From Citromicrobium bathyomarinum (GTDB lineage: Bacteria > Pseudomonadota > Alphaproteobacteria > Sphingomonadales > Sphingomonadaceae): a stretch of 64,000 nt of DNA. Positions 19,152-27,261 of this stretch are shown piece by piece. The DNA lies in the NCBI GenBank assembly GCA_001306305.2, contig CP155577.1:1905501-1969500 (forward strand), written 5' to 3'. The notes beneath the pieces are model-generated. The model had not been told where the DNA came from. It searched no databases and saw only the letters and a list, made by a program, of their open reading frames with translations. The first letter of the stretch is position 1. Every line of letters begins with the position of its first letter. The position numbers and the translations under genes were made by a program.

Positions 19152-19942
19152 GCCGTCGCCTTGCCTTGCTGGCGCGTCTTCGCAAACAGCGCGTGGAAGT
19201 TGCGCGTGGTCTGCTCGGCCAGTTCTTCTACGCTGGTCTCGCGCAAATCCGCCACGAATTGCGCGGTATTGGCGACGAAGGCCGGCTCGCAGGTCTTCCC
19301 GCGATGCGGCACGGGCGCGAGGAACGGGCTGTCGGTTTCGACCAGCAGCCGGTCCGCTGGGATGATCTTGGCGACCTCCTGCAGATCCTTCGCGTTCTTG
19401 AAGGTAACGATGCCGGAAAGCGAGATCGACAGGCCGAGATCGAGCACCTTGCGCCCGAAGCTTTCCGATGCGGTGAAGCAATGGATCAGCGCGGGATAGG
19501 CCCCCTTCCCCATTTCTTCCTCGAGGATCGCGGCGGTGTCATCCTCGGCATCTCGGGTGTGGATGATCAGCGGCAGCCCGGTCTCGCGCGCGACGTCGAT
19601 ATGCATGCGGAACAGCGCCCGCTGCGTTGCCCGGTCGGACTTGTCGTAGAAGTAATCGAGCCCGGTCTCGCCGATCCCGACCACTTTGGGATGCTGTGTC
19701 GCTTCGAACAGCGTCTCGCGCGCCAGATCGGCATGGCCATCGGCATTGTGCGGATGGATGCCGACGCTCGCCCAGACGTCCGGCTCGCGTGCAGCGGTGG
19801 CGACGACCTGGTCCCACTCGGCCTGCTTGGTCGAGATGTTCAGGAAGCCCTGAACCCCCGCCTCGCGCGCACGCGAAAGCACCGCGTCCTGATCGTCGAC
19901 CAGGCCTTCGTATTCGAGATGGCAGTGGCTATCGATCAGCAT
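19148..19942 (-). CDS. tatD: TatD-family metal-dependent deoxyribonuclease
   Basis: 264 residues, TIM-barrel amidohydrolase fold. Metal ligands are in DSHCHLE (residues 4-10), the GIGETGLDY glutamate, LIIHTRDA, LIHCFT and VETDSPFL. Studied TatD proteins have 3'-5' exonuclease activity and help in DNA repair. The ATG shares one base with the metG stop (TGATG), and the stop overlaps the next gene's GTG. Confidence 0.94.
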   Translation of the reverse strand: MLIDSHCHLEYEGLVDDQDAVLSRAREAGVQGFLNISTKQAEWDQVVATAAREPDVWASVGIHPHNADGHADLARETLFEATQHPKVVGIGETGLDYFYDKSDRATQRALFRMHIDVARETGLPLIIHTRDAEDDTAAILEEEMGKGAYPALIHCFTASESFGRKVLDLGLSISLSGIVTFKNAKDLQEVAKIIPADRLLVETDSPFLAPVPHRGKTCEPAFVANTAQFVADLRETSVEELAEQTTRNFHALFAKTRQQGKATA

Positions 19943-21504
19943 CAGCCTGCGTCCTCAGCCTCGGGCAGTTCAAGGCGCGGGAACAGCGGGCTCGGCGGTG
20001 CGACGCGGTATCCGGTGCGCACCAGCGCGCCGTACCAGCCCTCATCGGCCAGATCCTCGAAAGTCCGCGCGTCTTCGGCAATTCCCAGCATGGTCAGCAG
20101 GTGGTCCGCTTTCTCCGGAATCACAGGCTGGATCGCGATGGCGAGGTCTCGCAGCGCGATAAACAGCGTCTGCAGCACGGTGCGCATCCGCTCCGGGTCG
20201 GTCTTCTTGAGCGCCCACGGGGCCTGCTCGTCGACATACTGGTTGCAGGCGTAGACCGCCTTCATCCACGCCTCGATCCCGGTCGAGAAGGCGAGCTTTT
20301 CGAACTGCTTGGGCAGACCTTCGCGGCAGGCGTCCTGCACCGTGGTCAGCAGCGCCTTGTCGTCGCCCGCGGGCGAGTAGGCCCCCAGCTCGCCGTCGAG
20401 GTTCTTGGCGATCATCGAAAGCGTGCGCTGCGCGAGGTTGCCGAAGCTGTTGGCCAGCTCCGCATTGGCGCGGGTTACGATCGCTTCGGGCGAATAGCTG
20501 CCATCCTGCCCGAAGGCGATTTCGCGCATCAGGAAGTACCGCAGCGCATCCACGCCGAACTGCTCGGCCAGCACATTGGGATCGGTCACATTGCCGAGCG
20601 ATTTGCTTTCCTTCTGCCCGCGGTTGAGCAGGAAGCCATGGCCATAGACCTGCCTGGGCAGATCCACGCCCGCGCTCATCAGGAAGGCCGGCCAGTAGAC
20701 CGTGTGGAAGCGGATGATGTCCTTGCCGATCAGGTGCAGATCGGCGGGCCAGTATTTCCAGTCAGCGCCCTCTTCCGGGTAGCCGAGGCCGCTGATGTAG
20801 TTGGTCAGCGCGTCGACCCACACGTACATCACGTGGTCCTCTGCGCCCGGCACCTGCACGCCCCAGTCGAAGCTGGTGCGGCTGATCGAAAGATCGCGCA
20901 GGCCGCCTTCGACGAAGCGCATCACCTCGTTGCGGCGGCTGTCGGGCTGGATGAAATCCGGCTGCGAGGCATAGAGGTCGAGCAGCTTGTCCTGGTACTT
21001 CGACAGGCGGAAGAACCAGCTTTCCTCAACGGTCCATTCGACCGGGGTGCCCTGCGGGGAAAGCTTCTCCCCTCCTTCTCCTTCGACCAGTTCCTTCTCG
21101 TCGTAGAAAGCTTCGTCGCGGACCGAATACCAGCCTTCGTAGCGGTCGAGATAGAGGTCGCCATTGGCTTCCATCCTGCGCCACAGCGCCTGGCTGGCGG
21201 TGTGGTGGCCAGCTTCGGTGGTGCGGATGAAGCGGTCGTAGGAAATGTTCAGCCGGTCGAACAGGTCGCGGAAATAGCCGCTCATCTCGTCGGCGAGTTC
21301 GCGTGGGGTCTTGCCCTGCTCTTCTGCCTTGCGGGCCATCTTCAGCCCATGCTCGTCCGTGCCCGTCTGGAACCGCACGTCGCGGCCCTTCAGGCGCTGG
21401 AATCGCGCGATTACGTCGGCAGCGACCGTCTCGTAGGCGTGGCCGATATGCGGCTTGCCGTTGGGGTAATGGATCGCGGTGGTAATGTAGTAGGGTTCAG
21501 CCAT
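19942..21504 (-). CDS. metG: Methionyl-tRNA synthetase
   Basis: Charges tRNA-Met, including the initiator. 520 residues. The HIGH motif is PHIGHAYE near residue 18 and the second signature is QKESKSLGN, where the family norm KMSKS has Glu in place of Met. The zinc-knuckle cysteines of the E. coli-type enzyme are absent, so this is the short zinc-less type. The anticodon-binding helical domain follows, and there is no C-terminal tRNA-binding (EMAP-like) domain. The start overlaps the end of holB by 8 bp. Confidence 0.96.
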   Translation of the reverse strand: MAEPYYITTAIHYPNGKPHIGHAYETVAADVIARFQRLKGRDVRFQTGTDEHGLKMARKAEEQGKTPRELADEMSGYFRDLFDRLNISYDRFIRTTEAGHHTASQALWRRMEANGDLYLDRYEGWYSVRDEAFYDEKELVEGEGGEKLSPQGTPVEWTVEESWFFRLSKYQDKLLDLYASQPDFIQPDSRRNEVMRFVEGGLRDLSISRTSFDWGVQVPGAEDHVMYVWVDALTNYISGLGYPEEGADWKYWPADLHLIGKDIIRFHTVYWPAFLMSAGVDLPRQVYGHGFLLNRGQKESKSLGNVTDPNVLAEQFGVDALRYFLMREIAFGQDGSYSPEAIVTRANAELANSFGNLAQRTLSMIAKNLDGELGAYSPAGDDKALLTTVQDACREGLPKQFEKLAFSTGIEAWMKAVYACNQYVDEQAPWALKKTDPERMRTVLQTLFIALRDLAIAIQPVIPEKADHLLTMLGIAEDARTFEDLADEGWYGALVRTGYRVAPPSPLFPRLELPEAEDAG

Positions 21505-22456
21505 CGGAAGCGGCTCTATTCGGCGCAGCCGAAGCGAGCAAGGTGCCGATTTCCATCGCGAGGAAACCGGGGTCGAAATTATAGCTTCGCGCCTGGCCCG
21601 AAATGGTCACCAGCCGGGCATGCGCGTCGACCAGAGCGGGAATGTCGATCGAGTCGGGCGATTCCAGCTTCTGCGCCAGCACGGTGCGCGCAAGGTCGAG
21701 CGTGGCGGACAGTCGCGCCCGGTCGGGCCGGGCGCCGATCTCCTCACCCAGCTTGCCGCGCAGGACGAAAGCCGGGTCTCCCTCGCTCGCGATCTGGCGC
21801 ATCAGCGCCTCCGCAGGGGCGAGCTCCTGTGCGATGAACGACAGTGCGGCCCCCGGCGCTCCGCCGCTGGCGCGCGCGGCCAGCGCGATCTCGGCCGGGT
21901 CGGCCTGGTCGCCGGTGGCGCGCAGGGCATCCTCGACCGCGCCCATGGACAGCGGATTGAACCGCAGAATCCGGGCGCGCGAGCGGATCGTGGGCAGCAG
22001 CAGACCGGGGCGATGGGTCACCAGCAGGAAGAACGTGCCCGCAGGCGGTTCCTCCAGGCTCTTGAGCAGCGCGTTGGCGGCGCTCCGCTCCAGATCGTCC
22101 GCCGGTTCGATGATGATCGCGCGAAAGGCGCCCAGCGTCGGCCGCGTGGTCAGCCGTGCCTGCATCGCGCGTATCTGGTCGATAGAGATGTTGCGCTTGG
22201 TTTCGAACGCCTCGCCCTTCTCCGCCTTCTTCGCTTCCTTGTCGTCCTTGGGCAGGTGGGTCAGCAGCTGGATGTCGGGGTCGTTCTCCGCCACCGGCGC
22301 ATCGCGTCCGATGGCGACCAGCTCGCGCGCGGCGGCGAAGGCGAAGTCGTGCTTGCCCAGCCCCTTCTTCCCCGCGAGAATCCACGCGTGATGCATGCGC
22401 GGACTGGCGAGCGCGGCGCGCCATTCGCGCCACTGGGGGGCGTGATGATCGGTCAC
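21497..22456 (-). CDS. holB: DNA polymerase III delta-prime subunit
   Basis: Clamp-loader subunit, 319 residues, AAA+ fold. The Walker A region is AGKKGLGKHDFA, the Walker B part is IIIEPADDLE, and the sensor-1 area is LVTHRPGLLLPTIRSR, where the SRC of related subunits is SRA. Four-cysteine zinc module residues are not evident. It starts with GTG overlapping the tmk stop (GTGA). Confidence 0.92.
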   Translation of the reverse strand: MTDHHAPQWREWRAALASPRMHHAWILAGKKGLGKHDFAFAAARELVAIGRDAPVAENDPDIQLLTHLPKDDKEAKKAEKGEAFETKRNISIDQIRAMQARLTTRPTLGAFRAIIIEPADDLERSAANALLKSLEEPPAGTFFLLVTHRPGLLLPTIRSRARILRFNPLSMGAVEDALRATGDQADPAEIALAARASGGAPGAALSFIAQELAPAEALMRQIASEGDPAFVLRGKLGEEIGARPDRARLSATLDLARTVLAQKLESPDSIDIPALVDAHARLVTISGQARSYNFDPGFLAMEIGTLLASAAPNRAASDG

Positions 22457-23100
22457 GCTTCGCCGGCAAGCAGTGGAGCAAGCTCCCTCATCACCGCTTC
22501 ATGGACCGCGTCCGCGCTGCCCGACGCATCGATCTGGACGATGGTGTCGTCATCCTGCGCCAGCCCGGCGAAACCGCGCGCAACATCCGCATGGTAGCGT
22601 GCGTTACGCCCGCCGATCGCGTCCGCTTCGCCTCCGTCGCGCTTGCGCAGCCGTTCGGCGACGTCGTCGCCCGGCGCTTCGAGCAGGATGGTCCGGCACG
22701 GCTGCAGTCCGCCGCTGCCGATCTGGTGCAGCGTGCGTACCTCTTCATCGCCGAGCCCGCCGGCAAGCCCCTGATAGGCGCGGCTCGACAATACGAAGCG
22801 GTCGCACACGACCCAGCGGCCCGCCATCAGCGCGGGCTTAATCGCCTTGGCCACATGGTCGGACCGCGCGGCGGCGAACAGCAGCGCTTCGGCTTGTACG
22901 CGCCAGCCGGTGCCCGGCGGTTCGAGCAGCAGCTTGCGGATCATCTCCGCCCCAGTGGTGCCGCCCGGCTCGCGCGTCAGCAGCGCGTCGATCCCGTGAT
23001 TGGACAGCGCTTCGACCAGCCGTTTTGCCTGAGTCGACTTGCCGACGCCTTCGCCGCCCTCGAACGCGATAAAGCGCGCCTTGATCTCGTGGGCACTCAC
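22453..23100 (-). CDS. tmk: Thymidylate kinase
   Basis: Phosphorylates dTMP to dTDP. 215 residues. The P-loop is FEGGEGVGKST near the N-terminus, TREPGG is the DRX-like substrate loop, and VCDRFVLSSRAYQG is the second nucleotide motif. It starts with GTG inside a GTGA overlap with the dac gene, and ends in a GTGA with holB. The tmk-holB neighbourhood is widely conserved. Confidence 0.95.
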   Translation of the reverse strand: MSAHEIKARFIAFEGGEGVGKSTQAKRLVEALSNHGIDALLTREPGGTTGAEMIRKLLLEPPGTGWRVQAEALLFAAARSDHVAKAIKPALMAGRWVVCDRFVLSSRAYQGLAGGLGDEEVRTLHQIGSGGLQPCRTILLEAPGDDVAERLRKRDGGEADAIGGRNARYHADVARGFAGLAQDDDTIVQIDASGSADAVHEAVMRELAPLLAGEA

Positions 23101-24263
23101 CGGAACAGCCCGGCAAACCCGTTGCCGATCCGCTGGAACAGGCCCGCTTCGGGCACATCGCGCGCCGCGTAAAGCGGCATGGTGGAAGGCTCCATCCCCG
23201 GCACCGCGATCTCCAGTGTGGCGACCGCTTCGCCCTTGGCGATCGGTGCGCGCAAGGGACCATCGTAGCGGACGGTGAGTTCAGGCCGCGCCCCATCGCC
23301 GCGAGGGGTCGCGACACGGATATCCTGCGCCGCGACCAGCGGCAGCTGGTCAACCGCGCCGTTCTGAACCTGCGCGGAGGCGGCAGGCTTGCCTTTCCTG
23401 ACCAGCAGCGTGCTGTCGAACGCGTCGAAACCCCATTCGATGAAGTCGCGCGCAGCCCGGTTGCGCACCTGGCCGCGATCAGCCCCCGCAACCACCATCA
23501 CCAGCCGCCGTCCGTCGCGCTCTGCCGTGCCGAGGAAGCCATAGCCTGCCTGATCGGTATAGCCGGTCTTCAGCCCGTCCGCGCCGTCCACCCGACCGGT
23601 GATCGGATCGTGATTGTCCTGCGCGATGCCATAGGCCTTCAGGCCGGTGCGGCCGTAGTAATAGTCGAAAAAGTCGGGATGGCCGCGGATGATCCGCTTT
23701 GCCAGCAGCCCCAGATCGCGTGCGCTGGTGAAGGTGTGTCCCTCGTCCGGCCAGCCATTGGGCGTGCCGAAATAGCTGTCGTGCATGCCGATCGAACGGG
23801 CGGTGGCGTTCATCCGCGCGGTCCACTTGTCCACGCTTCCCGACGCGCCTTCGGCCAGCACGACCGCTGCGTCATTGGCAGAGACCGTGGTGATCCCGAT
23901 CAGCAGTTCGTTCACCGAGGGCCGCGCACGGCGCGGGAGGAACAGGGTCGACCCCTTGCGGTGCCATTCGTCGAAGCTCGCGTCTCGATAGGGCATGCGC
24001 TGGTCGCGCCGCAGCTTGCCATCTGCGAGCATGTCGAACGCCACCAGCGTGGTCATCACCTTGGTGATCGACGCGGGGACGAAGCGGCGGTCGATATCGC
24101 GCGCATAGAGCGTCTGTCCGCTCGACAGATCGATCATGTAGGCGATCGGAGCCTGTTCGGGGGTCGGGGGCGAAGGCTGGGCGCTGAGCCCGGTTGGCAA
24201 CGCGAGCGACAGGGCGGCGAGAAAACCCACCACCCGGGCCCGGTTCACCAGAAATGAAGACAA
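23097..24263 (-). CDS. D-alanyl-D-alanine carboxypeptidase (PBP5/6 family)
   Basis: Periplasmic penicillin-binding protein that trims the pentapeptide of peptidoglycan. 388 residues. The signal peptide ends near LSAQ. The active-site motifs are SITK (about residue 66, in PASITKVMT), SAND and KTG (in DGLKTGYTD). A beta-rich C-terminal domain precedes a last amphipathic helix, LFQRIGNGFAGLFR, the usual membrane anchor of this class. The TTG start at 24263 is preceded by AGGAG eight bases upstream; a GTG at 24248 is an alternative. It is followed by tmk with a four-base overlap. Confidence 0.94.
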   Translation of the reverse strand: MSSFLVNRARVVGFLAALSLALPTGLSAQPSPPTPEQAPIAYMIDLSSGQTLYARDIDRRFVPASITKVMTTLVAFDMLADGKLRRDQRMPYRDASFDEWHRKGSTLFLPRRARPSVNELLIGITTVSANDAAVVLAEGASGSVDKWTARMNATARSIGMHDSYFGTPNGWPDEGHTFTSARDLGLLAKRIIRGHPDFFDYYYGRTGLKAYGIAQDNHDPITGRVDGADGLKTGYTDQAGYGFLGTAERDGRRLVMVVAGADRGQVRNRAARDFIEWGFDAFDSTLLVRKGKPAASAQVQNGAVDQLPLVAAQDIRVATPRGDGARPELTVRYDGPLRAPIAKGEAVATLEIAVPGMEPSTMPLYAARDVPEAGLFQRIGNGFAGLFR

Positions 24264-24316
24264 TGCGGTTGCTCCTGCTACGGCGAGTTTGCGCCGTCGG
24301 GGGACTGGCGCAGCCG

Positions 24317-25516
24317 CTATTCGCTCGTGTCTATGAACGCATCCCTATAGCCGACCCTGCGCGCGCTGGCGAGGGCGGCATCGGCTTCTCCACGGGTCGC
24401 GAACGGCCCCGTGCGCACGCGGTAGAAGCGGCCCGACTGGACCACGAAGCCGCCCAGTTTGTCGGCCGCCTCGATCGCATTGTTCTTGCTGGAGAAAGAC
24501 GCGATCTGGATGACGTAACGTCCACGCCTGGCCGCCGATTGCGTCGTTCGCGCAGGCACCGACCGCGTAACCGGCGGCGAAGGTGCAGCCCGCGCCGGTG
24601 GCGGCGCGGCGCGCGGCGCAGGGGCCGGGCGCGGCGTTTCCATCCGCGCGACCTCGACCGGGGCCTGACGCCCTGCCCCGGTCGGCGTTTCCCCGATCGG
24701 GGCGAGCGCATAGCGGGTCGGCGCCGCCGGAGCGGGCGCCGGAGCGGGCGGAAGCGTCTCATATTCCTCGAAAGCGTCGGCGACCGCACTGGATGGTCCC
24801 GGGTCGACTTCGGCGAAGGTCGTGTCGAATTCCCGCTCCACCGTGCGGTAATCGGTGTCCGCAGCGCCGCCGGTTCTTGCCGAGGTGCTGCGCGCGTCGT
24901 TCCGCGCAAGGCTGACCGATCCGGTGGCAGGCAATTGCTTGCGCAGCACGGCGAGCAGCGTTTCGGGCGTATCGAGCCGCGATCCGGCAGGCTGGCCGGA
25001 GCGCAGGGCCGCGCGTTCGTATTCGGGCGGATTGACCCGGCGAACCCGAATCGGAGCGCCCTCGCCCGCGCCCAGCTCCTGCGCGGCACCGGGCGACAGG
25101 CCGAGAATCCGGCTCGACGTCATCGGCCCGCGCCGCTCCGCGCGGGCAAGAATGGTGCGCCCGGTGTCGAGCGAGGTCAGCTCGACATAACTCGGCAGCG
25201 GCAGGGTCTTGTGCGAAATGGTGATGCCCGGCCCGGCAGCGTCATCGATCGTCGCGTAGCCGACCGCATCGTAGCTGAGCACGTCAGCCGGGGTGTAGGT
25301 CTGCCCGTCGACCACATAGGGCTCGCCCAGCACCTGCGGGTAATCCGCCTGCGGCCCATTGATCGCACCGACAGGCGTCGGCGCGGCGCGATCGACCGCG
25401 TAGTAATCTGCATTGGGTGCCAGATCGCCGCCCCCTCCCCCGCCCGAACAGGCGGAAAGGCCGGCGATCAGGCCAAACGCAATTCCCAAAATCCGGATAT
25501 TACCGGGCAATCTCAT
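24317..25516 (-). CDS. RlpA-like septal-ring lipoprotein with degenerate barrel and SPOR domain
   Basis: 399 residues from the ATG at 25516. The lipobox is LSAC (C23), followed by a Gly run. A double-psi-beta-barrel remnant lies at about 84-150 and keeps SHKTLPLPSYV and RILGLS. The segment that in RlpA proteins carries SWYG and the TANGE box is shortened, and NDRGP is ERRGP (127-131), removing the conserved Asp. A long Pro/Ala-rich linker leads to a SPOR domain at about 332-399 (RYVIQIASFSSK) that should bind denuded septal glycan. Active RlpA proteins are lytic transglycosylases; this one may be inactive. It overlaps the upstream transglycosylase gene by 17 bp. Confidence 0.85.
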   Translation of the reverse strand: MRLPGNIRILGIAFGLIAGLSACSGGGGGGDLAPNADYYAVDRAAPTPVGAINGPQADYPQVLGEPYVVDGQTYTPADVLSYDAVGYATIDDAAGPGITISHKTLPLPSYVELTSLDTGRTILARAERRGPMTSSRILGLSPGAAQELGAGEGAPIRVRRVNPPEYERAALRSGQPAGSRLDTPETLLAVLRKQLPATGSVSLARNDARSTSARTGGAADTDYRTVEREFDTTFAEVDPGPSSAVADAFEEYETLPPAPAPAPAAPTRYALAPIGETPTGAGRQAPVEVARMETPRPAPAPRAAPPPARAAPSPPVTRSVPARTTQSAARRGRYVIQIASFSSKNNAIEAADKLGGFVVQSGRFYRVRTGPFATRGEADAALASARRVGYRDAFIDTSE

Positions 25517-26519
25517 CGGCCAGAAGCCCCACACTCATCGCGTAATAGTTGGAGCAGTTATATTCGAGGATAACGCGATAATTTGAGGTTAACAGCCACG
25601 CAGGAGTTCCCGGCCCGTCGGGCTGGAACAGGCTGGCGAGCGTGCCCGGCGGCAGGCTGCGATACGGCGTAACGCCCAGCGCGCGCCATTCCTCCACCGT
25701 CTTCCACTGGCTGTGGCGTTCGTGCACGCGCGGGCATACCGGGGCGACGAGTTCGGTGCGGTGGGCATCCACATTAAAGCCCGAAGGCACGCTTGCGCCC
25801 ACGCCCCAAGGAATTCCGGGCCGCCAGCCCGCATCCTGGAAATAGCGCGCGATGGAAGCCATCGTGTCGGCCTGGTTGGTGAAGATGTTCGCCATCCCGT
25901 CACCATCGCCATCGGTGGCGAGGCGCAGATAGACGCTCGGCAGGAATTGCGGATTCCCGAAGGCACCCGCCCAGCTGCCGACCAGCCGCTCACGCGAATA
26001 GCCCTTGTCGGCTACCTTCAGCAGCGCGATGAATTCGCTCTCGAACAGCTCGCGCCGACGCCCTTCCCACGCCAGCGTGGCGAGCGAGCGGGCGAGGTCG
26101 AAATTGCCGCGATAGCCGCCGTAATTGGTCTCGTGCCCCCAGATCGCGATGATGATCTCGGGCGGAACGCCATATTGCTGGCGGATGCGATCGTGGAGAT
26201 AGGTGGTCTCGTTGTAGACCGAGCGCCCGCCGCCGATCCGCGCATTGTCGACGTGACGGTCCAGATAGGGCCTCAGTGGCGGATAACCGGGCGACGAGGA
26301 CGAGCCGGGCTGCGACTGGTCGAGTTCGATCACGCGCGGGTTGGGCGTGAGGTCCGAGGTCATCCGCCGGATCGTATCCTCGCTCACCCCCTGGGCACGC
26401 GCCTTGGCGATGACCAGCTGCATGTAGGCATCGAACGGCATGTCCTGCGCGGCGGCAGGGCTTGCGGCAAGCGCGGCGAAGCACGCGGCGAGAGGGAGGA
26501 GGGAGCGGCGCAAACTCAT
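25500..26519 (-). CDS. MltB-type lytic murein transglycosylase
   Basis: Cleaves peptidoglycan glycan strands, leaving 1,6-anhydro ends. 339 residues from the ATG at 26519. A signal peptide runs to PAAAQ (about residue 25). The catalytic glutamate is in AIWGHETNYG, and the family blocks SWAGAFGNPQFLPSVY and DGDGDGMANIF are clear. The C-terminus has a peptidoglycan-binding-like NYRVILEYNCSNYYA. There is no lipobox, so it is likely soluble in the periplasm. It heads the operon rlpA-like, dac, tmk, holB, metG. Confidence 0.93.
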   Translation of the reverse strand: MSLRRSLLPLAACFAALAASPAAAQDMPFDAYMQLVIAKARAQGVSEDTIRRMTSDLTPNPRVIELDQSQPGSSSSPGYPPLRPYLDRHVDNARIGGGRSVYNETTYLHDRIRQQYGVPPEIIIAIWGHETNYGGYRGNFDLARSLATLAWEGRRRELFESEFIALLKVADKGYSRERLVGSWAGAFGNPQFLPSVYLRLATDGDGDGMANIFTNQADTMASIARYFQDAGWRPGIPWGVGASVPSGFNVDAHRTELVAPVCPRVHERHSQWKTVEEWRALGVTPYRSLPPGTLASLFQPDGPGTPAWLLTSNYRVILEYNCSNYYAMSVGLLADEIAR

Positions 26520-26635
26520 GCCGGTATCTGTGTCACACCGTGCATGACTCGCCAATGACTTAGATGGTGTGGAATTACCCGGCGTGCCGGAGAGTGACAA
26601 ACGCGCGATGAAGCGTTAGCCGACATTCCCAGTGC

Positions 26636-26725
26636 GGACAGGTGGCCGAGTGGTTTAAGGCAGCGGTCTTGAAAACCGCCGTGGGTTTACGCTCACCGTG
26701 GGTTCGAATCCCACCCTGTCCGCCA
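26636..26725 (+). tRNA. tRNA-Ser (anticodon UGA)
   Basis: The acceptor arm GGACAGG (26636-26642) pairs with CCTGTCC (26715-26721). The discriminator is G and CCA is encoded at 26723-26725. The anticodon loop is CTTGAAA with anticodon TGA, flanked by GCGGT/ACCGC. The long variable arm and the T loop GTTCGAATC are those of a serine tRNA. It is a lone tRNA gene; no integrase gene or attachment repeat is seen next to it. Confidence 0.97.
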
Positions 26726-26852
26726 TTTCCCCCTCCGCCTCGCCGATCCGCTGTGGCGTTTTCATGCATAACAAATGTTTAGAGCGGGGCCGCACGCGCC
26801 CTTCCGGCATATGGCCTAGGTTCAATGCAAGGTTCTACCAAGGGGAAACCAA

Positions 26853-27008
26853 ATGCTTCGCTGGGCTATCATCTTCCTGATTATCGCACTGGTCGCCGCC
26901 GTACTCGGCTTCGGGGGAATCGCGGGCGTATCGTCCAACATCGCCTGGATCCTGTTCGTCGTCTTCCTGGTGCTGGCGGTGATCGCGTTCCTGCGTCGGA
27001 ACGTCTGA
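26853..27008 (+). CDS. DUF1328/YtjA-family small membrane protein
   Basis: 51 residues, two hydrophobic helices (about 2-21 and 29-47), basic end LRRNV. The pattern [19 protein letters not shown] followed by FGGIAG and SSNIAW is the signature of the DUF1328 family of short inner-membrane proteins. Its function is not established; relatives are often stress-linked. A ribosome site AGGGGA precedes the ATG. A very strong hairpin follows the stop. Confidence 0.9.
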   Translation: MLRWAIIFLIIALVAAVLGFGGIAGVSSNIAWILFVVFLVLAVIAFLRRNV

Positions 27009-27023
27009 CCCTGCCTTAATGCC

Positions 27024-27070
27024 AGACAAACGGCGCGATCAGTCAGGCTGATCGCGCCGTTTGTCTTTCT
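27024..27070 (+). terminator. Perfect 19-bp hairpin terminator
   Basis: agacaaacggcgcgatcag (27024-27042) pairs without mismatch with 27048-27066 around a 5-base loop, then CTTTCT. It ends the DUF1328 gene. The same bases hold the last codons of the small minus-strand ORF at 27039-27230. Confidence 0.85.
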
Positions 27071-27230
27071 GGACCAGCGATTGCGCATCGCGCTCGCTTT
27101 CCGGGTAATCCTCCGGCTTGGCGGAGCTCTGGTTCATCAGCGCGCGATGTTCGCGCGTGATTTCGCTGTCGTTCTTGCCATCGGGCTTGTCGCCGCGCGG
27201 CGGCGTGCTGCTCTTGTCCTGTTCGCTCAT
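27039..27230 (-). CDS. Small hydrophilic protein, 63 residues, unknown
   Basis: Highly charged and without hydrophobic segments, with SEQDKSSTPPRGDKPDGK at the N-terminus and EDYPESERDAQSLVQKDKRR near the end, so probably disordered. The EDYPE...RDAQSL stretch looks like a conserved alphaproteobacterial short protein, but I cannot name a family. GGTAGGG lies close upstream of the ATG. The stop codon falls inside the hairpin that terminates the facing gene. Lies directly downstream of lpdA on the same strand. Confidence 0.5.
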   Translation of the reverse strand: MSEQDKSSTPPRGDKPDGKNDSEITREHRALMNQSSAKPEDYPESERDAQSLVQKDKRRDQPD

Positions 27231-27261
27231 GCCCTACCAACGGGCGAGAGGCCCGCAGGTT

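Noticed and set aside
19627-21837. 736-residue plus-strand frame opposite metG and tatD
   Set aside because: Antisense to three certain genes, with Arg/His-rich noise sequence and no ribosome site.
26636-26725. Genomic-island attachment at tRNA-Ser
   Set aside because: No integrase, no direct repeat of the tRNA 3' end nearby, and flanking genes are core genes.
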